Of a DNA stretch of 8,411 bases, positions 1 to 5,520 are shown in pieces; the stretch's first letter is position 1; each line of letters begins with the position of its first letter. The stretch lies in the NCBI GenBank assembly GCA_009784995.1, contig WQXE01000080.1:1-8411 (forward strand), given 5' to 3'. A program made the position numbers and the translations under genes. Below the pieces are notes generated by a model, which saw only the letters and a list, made by a program, of their open reading frames with translations, was not told where the DNA came from and did not search any database. The DNA is from Treponema sp. GTDB taxonomy: Bacteria > Spirochaetota > Spirochaetia > Treponematales > Breznakiellaceae.

Positions 1-1931
1 ACAATATTTATTCTCGCGCCCTGGGTGATAATCGTTCTTATAATATTCGCGGAAGCTCTTTCATGTAACGCGACATGTAACGGCGAACTTCCCATATCAT
101 CGGGTGTATTAATCCTGTCCGCTGTTAAAAGTGCGGAAACCATTAACGGAGAAACTCCTAACGATATCTGAAACGGCGTTCTGTTTCTGGTGTTACGCGC
201 GTGAATTGAAACATCAGTTTTTAAAAGAATGTTTACAAGATCATAATTTTCCAAACTAACGGATACATGTAACGGAGTATCACCCCTTGTATTTCTTGCT
301 GTTGGGTCCGCGCCATTTTGTATTAACTTTTCTATCGAAGGAATAAAAGCGCCTCTTACGGCTTCCATTAGCGGAGTATTTCCGTCGATATTTCTGGCTT
401 CAAGATTCGCTTTTTGCCTGATTAATAAAGTTTCAATGTCAGACATTCCTGTTGTTACAGCGTCATGTAAAGGTGTATTTCCGTTTAACGAACTCGCGTT
501 TATATCAATTCCTGATGAAATTAATAATGAAGCCGAGTTAATCGCGTTCCATCTTACAGCCGCGTGAAGAGCGGTATTCCCCTGATTGTCGCGAGCGTTT
601 AGATTAGCGTTATTATTTGTAAGTACCCGAATAGTGGAAGTACTGTCTGTTTTTATCGCCATAAATAAAGAAGTTTGTCCTGTCGCGTTCGGTTCATCAA
701 CATTAATTCCGTTTCTAATAATTATTGGAATTACGCTGTTTAAACTCCATTCAGCCGCGTAATGAAGCATACTGTTTCCCAATCCGTCTCTCGCGTTAAT
801 CGTAATTGAATTGATAATCCATTCACGCGTTGGTCTGGAAGTAAAAGCCATATAAAGAGGACTTAATCCTTGGCTGTTAAGAGAAAAAATATTCGCGCCT
901 TTGGTTATAAGAAACTCGCCGTTTTCTCTATGATTTGTTCTTACAGCGAAATGTAAAGCGGTATCACCCGCTCTGTTTCTGGCGTCAACAGAAGCGCCTT
1001 GTTCAAGAATTCGTCCAATTTGATTTGGGTTCGCGTTATTTTTTAAAGCCGCGTGAAGCATAGTATTGCCTTCACTGTCTCTTTGACTGACAGTGTCGCT
1101 TGTTATCAGCATATTAAAAACATCACCATTTGTTTTTATCGCGAGATCAAAAGGAGTTGTACCGGTATTATCCGCGGCGAATATCTCACAGCCATAACTT
1201 AATAAAATTGGAATTAAAAGAGTGCGCCCGTCCTGAATCGCTATAAAAAGCGGTGTTTTCCCTTCGATGTTTCTGATATTTACATCACAGCCGCTGTTTA
1301 AAATCGCCTGTATTACATTTACAGAACGATTTAACATGATAGCGATATGAAGAGGTGAATCTCCATGTTCATCGCGAAGATTGGAATTGGCTCCTCTTTG
1401 AAGTAACAATGTTATCACTTCCCTGTGAACTTCAGACGGTATACCTGTATGTAATGGAGTGTTTCCTTTCGCGTCTCTTTCGTTTACATTCGCTCCATAA
1501 TTTAAAAGTAATGTTATAACCTCGATATTTCCGACACGAACAGCTTCATGTAAAGCGGTTGCTCCTGATGTGCTTTTAATATTTAAATCAATGCCCTTTT
1601 CCAGAAGAAAAGAAATTAAACCAAAATGATTATAAATTACCGCGTAATGAATCGGAGCTAATCCATCAATACGTCGGATATTATAATTACCACTTCTCGC
1701 GGCAGGTCCAAAATAATAAAAAATAGGGTTTTCTGAATATGCTCCTGCCAAAGTTAATTCTTCCGCGATTTCCATGTATTTTACAGAATCAGGCCTTTCA
1801 AGAGCATAATCCAGAGGGTTTTTACTCAAATAATCGATTGTATTTACATCAGCGCCAAGATTAACCAAATGCTTTACAAGCTGTAAATCCTCATTATGTA
1901 CAGCATAATGAAGGGCGGTTTTCCCTGTACC
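1..1931 (-). repeat. Ankyrin-repeat array (about 19 units, protein level)
   Basis: The coding strand from 1931 down to the window edge encodes tandem units of mostly 33 residues, recognisable by G-x-T-x-L-H followed later by a hydrophobic helix and a G-A-[ND]-[VI]-N turn. The units have diverged strongly in DNA sequence, so this is an old array rather than a recent expansion. Three units are short: 1071-1163 (31 residues), 780-869 (30 residues) and 93-185 (31 residues). Each of them lacks residues in the G-A-x-[VI]-N turn region. The array continues past position 1. Confidence 0.85.
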
Positions 1932-2123
1932 GGGTTCGACAGCGTTAACATCAACTTCACCATTAAAATAGCTAATTGCTCGGCTGTCACCGCTTTTTAA
2001 TAACGACCAGATATTTACAGGTTCGTTGGAAACTGTTACAGGAATACTGCTGCAACCGGTAGTAAACAGTGAAAAAACCGATAAAAGACACATAAAAACA
2101 CAAATAAAAGGTACTTTTTTCAT
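1..2123 (-). CDS. Ankyrin-repeat lipoprotein, 3' end outside the window
   Basis: Reading the minus strand from an ATG at 2123, the frame stays open to position 1 (707 codons plus two bases), so the C-terminus is missing. The protein begins MKKVPF and then has a hydrophobic stretch to about residue 22. It continues with TTGCSS, where Cys24 is the likely lipidated cysteine. Thr at -3 of the lipobox is unusual for most bacteria, but spirochaetal lipoboxes are known to be relaxed. From residue 65 onward the protein is ankyrin repeats with the G-[ND]-T-x-L-H-x-A signature; I count about 19, the second badly degenerate. Ankyrin repeats bind other proteins, and the lipoprotein signal places them outside the cytoplasm, on the periplasmic or surface side. 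The partner is unknown. No clear Shine-Dalgarno precedes the ATG; the start is chosen because it alone supplies the KK-hydrophobic-Cys signal. It is transcribed away from the tRNA and signalling genes. Family call is firm; function is not known. Confidence 0.9.
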   Translation of the reverse strand, partial: MKKVPFICVFMCLLSVFSLFTTGCSSIPVTVSNEPVNIWSLLKSGDSRAISYFNGEVDVNAVEPGTGKTALHYAVHNEDLQLVKHLVNLGADVNTIDYLSKNPLDYALERPDSVKYMEIAEELTLAGAYSENPIFYYFGPAARSGNYNIRRIDGLAPIHYAVIYNHFGLISFLLEKGIDLNIKSTSGATALHEAVRVGNIEVITLLLNYGANVNERDAKGNTPLHTGIPSEVHREVITLLLQRGANSNLRDEHGDSPLHIAIMLNRSVNVIQAILNSGCDVNIRNIEGKTPLFIAIQDGRTLLIPILLSYGCEIFAADNTGTTPFDLAIKTNGDVFNMLITSDTVSQRDSEGNTMLHAALKNNANPNQIGRILEQGASVDARNRAGDTALHFAVRTNHRENGEFLITKGANIFSLNSQGLSPLYMAFTSRPTREWIINSITINARDGLGNSMLHYAAEWSLNSVIPIIIRNGINVDEPNATGQTSLFMAIKTDSTSTIRVLTNNNANLNARDNQGNTALHAAVRWNAINSASLLISSGIDINASSLNGNTPLHDAVTTGMSDIETLLIRQKANLEARNIDGNTPLMEAVRGAFIPSIEKLIQNGADPTARNTRGDTPLHVSVSLENYDLVNILLKTDVSIHARNTRNRTPFQISLGVSPLMVSALLTADRINTPDDMGSSPLHVALHERASANIIRTIITQGARINI

Positions 2124-2169
2124 ACATATAACATCGGCATATTGATAATTAGGAATTAGAATTGATGTA

Positions 2170-2198
2170 TTGACAGAACCAGCTAATCTTGATAAAAA
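2170..2198 (+). promoter_or_regulatory. Probable promoter of the tRNA-Leu gene
   Basis: A perfect -35 box TTGACA lies at 2170-2175. With a 17-nt spacer it is followed by TAAAAA at 2193-2198, which matches the TATAAT consensus at four of six positions. Transcription would start near 2205, about 12 nt before the mature tRNA 5' end, a normal short leader. The -35 is strong and the -10 is weak, so the assignment is tentative. Confidence 0.5.
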
Positions 2199-2216
2199 GA
2201 CAGGTACTAAGGTTAT

Positions 2217-2298
2217 GCGGCCTTGGTGGAACTGGTAGACACGCTAGCTTGAGGTGCTAGTGCCGAGAGGTATGGAAGTTCGAGTCTTCTAGGCCGCA
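2217..2298 (+). tRNA. tRNA-Leu (anticodon GAG)
   Basis: An 82-nt class II tRNA can be folded by hand. The acceptor stem is GCGGCCT (2217-2223) with AGGCCGC (2291-2297), discriminator A at 2298. The anticodon stem is CTAGC (2244-2248) with GCTAG (2256-2260), enclosing loop TTGAGGT with anticodon GAG at 2251-2253. A long variable arm spans roughly 2261-2273. The T stem is GGAAG (2274-2278) with CTTCT (2286-2290) around loop TTCGAGT. The D-arm TGGTGGAACTGGTAGACACGC is typical of bacterial tRNA-Leu. GAG reads leucine codons CUC and CUU. The 3' CCA is not encoded (AAT follows), so it must be added after transcription. Confidence 0.97.
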
Positions 2299-2395
2299 AT
2301 TTGATAGTACAAGAATAATTGTTTTTGAAAGTTTTAAGTCTTTTTATTCTACAAATTTACGCAATATTAACTATAATAATGCAAAAAACCTCACA

Positions 2396-2430
2396 TTATA
2401 TTAATATAAACCACTTTTTTTTTACTTTTT
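2396..2430 (+). other. AT palindrome and T-tracts, possible weak terminator or UP-like element
   Basis: A perfect 14-bp palindrome, TTATATTAATATAA (2396-2409), is followed by CCAC and then runs of 9 and 7 T's split by AC (2414-2430). It could be a weak intrinsic terminator for the tRNA, but the stem has no G-C pairs. The T-rich DNA ends about 22 nt before the -35 of the next promoter, so it may instead act as an UP-like element or curved DNA. The rest of 2299-2452 shows nothing that I can name. Confidence 0.25.
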
Positions 2431-2452
2431 TTACATGTTTTAACGCTATTTA

Positions 2453-2481
2453 TTGACAATTCATCTTTTTCAGTGTATAAT
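2453..2481 (+). promoter_or_regulatory. Consensus sigma-70-type promoter of the signalling cluster
   Basis: TTGACA (2453-2458) and TATAAT (2476-2481) are both perfect consensus hexamers with the ideal 17-nt spacer. Transcription should start near 2488, giving a leader of about 50 nt before the ATG at 2540. An A/T-rich tract sits just upstream. Spirochaete chemotaxis genes often use ordinary sigma-70 promoters; no sigma-28-like flagellar promoter is visible here. No other convincing promoter is seen between this point and 8070, so it probably drives all three signalling genes. Confidence 0.8.
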
Positions 2482-2539
2482 TTTGAAGGTTTGGCAAGTA
2501 TTAAATGACTTATTATTCTAAAAACACAAGGTAAAAAAA

Positions 2540-5122
2540 ATGAAAATTAATTTAAAACTTACTGTGATCATGGTCGTATTGAGCTTAATTTGTATCGCTT
2601 CTGTTGGTATTACTTTATTGGTTCGTTCCAGTTCAAGTTTAACTGATCTTTCCGAAAGATATACATACAGTAAAGCTCAGGATTCAGGTATGCAGGTTGG
2701 AATGTTCCTTGAACACTACTGGGATGTTGTTAATAATACTAGAGCTTTTTTTGAACTTTATAATGATATTCAAATCAGCAACAGAAGACCGCTTTTTAAT
2801 AAAATGCTTCAGGCAATTTTAATAGAAAACCCTGAAATGCTCGCCGCGTGGACTTGTTGGGAACCTGATGTCCTTGAAGGTAATGACAGCCTGTATTTGG
2901 ATACACAGGGAAGCTACCCCGACGGTCGTTTCGCTCCATTCTGGTTTCGTTCCGGCGGCAGAATTGATTTAGACCTTCTGGTCGATTTTGACAAACCTGG
3001 AGATGGCGATTATTATCTGCTCGCGAGAAACTCGGGGCAAATGCAGCTTTTGGAACCTTATGATTATGAAGTAGGCGGCAGGACTGTTTTAATTACTTCA
3101 ATTGCATCTCCTATTAAAGACAGCAACGGAAGAGTATTGGGAGTTATCGGTATCGATTTAAGTATCGAAAGGTTGCAAGCGCTTTCCCAGATCAACAAAC
3201 CATACGAAGACGCGTTGACTTTTGTATCCAGCAACAGCGGCATCATCGTAGGACATTATGATCCAAGCCGTATCGGCAGAAATGTTTTACAAACCGAAGG
3301 CGCGTTCGCGGGAACAAATTTAAATTTCATGGCAGGATTAATTAACAGAGGTGAACATGATTCCTTTATTAATTATTACACTCAAAAAGCAACAGATATA
3401 AAAGTTATAACAGTTCCAATTGTAGTAGGAGATTCAAAAACTCCCTGGAGTTATGTAGCTGGTGTAATGATGGATACTGTTATGAAACCTGTTAATGATA
3501 TGACATTAATATCCGTCATTATGAGTATAGTAATCCTTATTATTATTGCTGTAATTGCTGTATTCATGGCTCGAACCATCAGCAAACCTCTTATCGAACT
3601 GGCTGAAACTTTAAAAGAAATTGCCGAAGGTGAAGGAGATCTTACTCACGAAGTACATGTAAAAACAAAAGACGAAGTAGGGGATGTCGCTTTATACTTT
3701 AATGAAACACTGGATAAAATTAAAGGAATGGTTGGCATAATAAAAAATAAAGTTAACGCTCTTACCAATACAGGGCACGAACTTTCAGTCAACATGGATA
3801 AAACTTCAAAATCCGTTGATGATATAGCTGAAAACTTTAAAGAAATTCAAGCGATAGAAGAAAAACAGCATAAGGGCTCTGAAGAAGTTCATAAATCCCT
3901 CGCGAATATTAAATCGAATATCGATTTCCAGACAAAACTTACAGAAGAACAATCCGACAGCGTAAATACATCATCTTCGGCAATCGAAGAAATGACAGCT
4001 AACATTCATTCGGTTAACCAGTCGCTTATAGAAAACGCGAAACACGTAGACGCTCTTTCCGAAGCGTCCGAATACGGAAGAACATCTTTACAAGGCGTTG
4101 TTCAGAAAATTCTAGATATTGCCAAAGATTCGGAAGGTCTTTTGGAAATTAACTCCGTTATGGACAATATCGCGGCGCAAACAAACCTTCTTTCGATGAA
4201 CGCCGCGATTGAAGCCGCGCACGCCGGCGAAGCCGGAAAAGGATTCGCGGTTGTAGCCGATGAAATCAGAAAACTTGCCGAGTCATCAGGGCGTCAGTCA
4301 AAAACAACCGCAAGCATGCTTAAAAAAATAAAATCATCGATAGACAGCATCACAAAATCTTCTGACGAAGTTCTTTCGCGTTTCGGAGCTATTGACGACG
4401 GTGTAAAAACAGTTACAGAACACGAATTAAATATCCGCCACGCGATGGAAGAGCAGTCAGTCGGCGGACAGCAAATACTTGAATCCATTGCCCGTTTAAA
4501 AGAAATTACCGTTTCTGTTAAAAAGGGATCTGAAAACATGAATGAATCAGGCAACGATCTGATAAGAGAAACAGATTCATTTATCCAGCTAAGTAACGAC
4601 GCTATTAACGGAATGAACAGCATTGTTAACGGAGCGTTAAAAGAAATTAAAGTCGCGATTTCGCACGTAACAGAAATGAGCGACGAAAATAACAGAAACT
4701 TTAACGATCTAAAAGGTGAAACAACCAAATTTAAAGTTACAACAGGAAACGAAAAGAGAAGAATTCTTGTAATTGACGATGATATTAATCATCTTACAAT
4801 GACAAAGAATTTCCTTGATAACGATTACGAAGTTACAACAGTTACATCATGTGACGAGGCTTTAAAACTTCTTTATCACGGACTTGATCCTGAATATGTA
4901 TTGCTTGATCTAATGATGCCGGAAGTTGACGGCTGGGAAACATTCGAAAGAATGAGAAGAATTACTAACTTACATCATGTTCAAATCGCGATATTTACAT
5001 CATCTGACGATCCTGCTGATATTAACAAAGCAAGGGAAATGGGCGCCGCCGATTACATTAAAAAACCATGCAAGAAGAGCGAATTATTGGATAGGATCGA
5101 AAGAGGTCTTAAAGCCAAATAA
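2540..5122 (+). CDS. Chemoreceptor (Cache-type sensor, HAMP, MCP hairpin) with C-terminal receiver domain
   Basis: This is an 860-residue methyl-accepting chemotaxis protein. The first membrane helix spans about residues 8-29. A periplasmic region of about 290 residues resembles a double Cache sensor, with the W-x-x-W-x-P segment near 104-109 and G-V-I-G-I-D-L around 201-207. The second membrane helix spans about 323-344, followed by HAMP (345-398, DEVGD near its end). The cytoplasmic hairpin has its tip at about 544-583 (IAAQTNLLSMNAAIEAAHAG, then GKGFAVVADEIRKLAE), the CheA/CheW-binding region, with no deletion. Unlike most receptors it does not end there: residues 740-860 form a complete receiver with acidic pocket D746/D747, phospho-acceptor D790 in LLDLMMP, T820 and K842 in KKP. 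There is no C-terminal NWETF-type CheR-binding pentapeptide. The start has AAGG at 2528-2531, 8 nt upstream. It is the first gene of the signalling cluster. The ligand cannot be read from the sequence. The family call is firm; the role of the receiver is inferred. Confidence 0.95.
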   Translation: MKINLKLTVIMVVLSLICIASVGITLLVRSSSSLTDLSERYTYSKAQDSGMQVGMFLEHYWDVVNNTRAFFELYNDIQISNRRPLFNKMLQAILIENPEMLAAWTCWEPDVLEGNDSLYLDTQGSYPDGRFAPFWFRSGGRIDLDLLVDFDKPGDGDYYLLARNSGQMQLLEPYDYEVGGRTVLITSIASPIKDSNGRVLGVIGIDLSIERLQALSQINKPYEDALTFVSSNSGIIVGHYDPSRIGRNVLQTEGAFAGTNLNFMAGLINRGEHDSFINYYTQKATDIKVITVPIVVGDSKTPWSYVAGVMMDTVMKPVNDMTLISVIMSIVILIIIAVIAVFMARTISKPLIELAETLKEIAEGEGDLTHEVHVKTKDEVGDVALYFNETLDKIKGMVGIIKNKVNALTNTGHELSVNMDKTSKSVDDIAENFKEIQAIEEKQHKGSEEVHKSLANIKSNIDFQTKLTEEQSDSVNTSSSAIEEMTANIHSVNQSLIENAKHVDALSEASEYGRTSLQGVVQKILDIAKDSEGLLEINSVMDNIAAQTNLLSMNAAIEAAHAGEAGKGFAVVADEIRKLAESSGRQSKTTASMLKKIKSSIDSITKSSDEVLSRFGAIDDGVKTVTEHELNIRHAMEEQSVGGQQILESIARLKEITVSVKKGSENMNESGNDLIRETDSFIQLSNDAINGMNSIVNGALKEIKVAISHVTEMSDENNRNFNDLKGETTKFKVTTGNEKRRILVIDDDINHLTMTKNFLDNDYEVTTVTSCDEALKLLYHGLDPEYVLLDLMMPEVDGWETFERMRRITNLHHVQIAIFTSSDDPADINKAREMGAADYIKKPCKKSELLDRIERGLKAK

Positions 5123-5136
5123 GAGTAAAAATTTTA

Positions 5137-5141
5137 AAGGA
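5137..5141 (+). promoter_or_regulatory. Ribosome binding site that decides the HPt start
   Basis: AAGGA at 5137-5141 lies 8 nt before the ATG at 5150 but only 2 nt before the in-frame ATG at 5144. The normal spacing favours 5150, which removes the first two residues (MA) of the longest reading. Confidence 0.6.
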
Positions 5142-5149
5142 AGATGGCA

Positions 5150-5503
5150 ATGAAAATTGAAATTTCAGGTTTAGATTCTGAATACGGACTCGGGCTTTGT
5201 GACGGTGAAGAAGATACTTACAAAAGTTCCCTTCGTTTATTCGCGACAAATATTCCAAATACATTAGAAAAGATGCGAAGTGTCAATGAAGCGTCATTAA
5301 AAGATTACGCGATAAGCGTTCATGGCGTAAAAGGGATGAGCGATTACATTGGCGCGCTGGATACAAGAAATAAAGCAAAACAACTGGAAGAAAAAGCAAA
5401 AAACGGAGATATAGCCGCGGTGTTAGCTGAAAACGCTTCTTTTATAAAAGAAGTTGAAAATCTGGTAAGTAATGTAAAAGCCTGGCTTGACAAGAACGAC
5501 TAA
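5150..5503 (+). CDS. Stand-alone histidine phosphotransfer (HPt) protein
   Basis: A small soluble protein of 117 residues (119 if translation starts at the ATG at 5144). It carries the HPt signature H-G-V-K-G, followed by a hydrophobic and helical continuation (SDYIGA, then A-K-Q-L-E-E-K-A). In the 119-residue numbering the phospho-accepting histidine is His60, with Lys63 and Gly64 following. Length and predicted all-helical make-up fit an HPt four-helix bundle. Such proteins carry phosphate between receiver domains and have no kinase activity of their own. The gene lies between a receptor with a receiver tail (27 nt upstream) and a hybrid kinase with three receivers (17 nt downstream). Its likely partners are therefore these four receivers; this is inference. 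No signal peptide or membrane segment is present. An orphan function with a distant response regulator cannot be excluded. Confidence 0.9.
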   Translation: MKIEISGLDSEYGLGLCDGEEDTYKSSLRLFATNIPNTLEKMRSVNEASLKDYAISVHGVKGMSDYIGALDTRNKAKQLEEKAKNGDIAAVLAENASFIKEVENLVSNVKAWLDKND

Positions 5504-5520
5504 GTCTACAAGGCAATAAA

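Noticed and set aside
1..1931. CRISPR-like or satellite array suggested by the regularly spaced motifs
   Set aside because: The periodicity is about 99 nt and is explained by the 33-residue ankyrin unit in an open reading frame; DNA copies are divergent and there are no spacers.
2217..2298. tRNA-Leu as an integration site for a mobile element
   Set aside because: No integrase and no repeated copy of the tRNA 3' end were seen in the window, and the flanking genes look resident.
2299..2539. Flagellar-type (sigma-28) promoter for the chemoreceptor
   Set aside because: No TAAA-N15-GCCGATAA-like pair was found, whereas a perfect sigma-70-type promoter is present at 2453-2481.
4294..4728. 144-codon open frame on the minus strand inside the receptor gene
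   Set aside because: It lies entirely opposite the conserved MCP hairpin, has no ribosome site or recognisable domain, and its serine-rich hydrophobic wording is what the complement of helical coding sequence gives.
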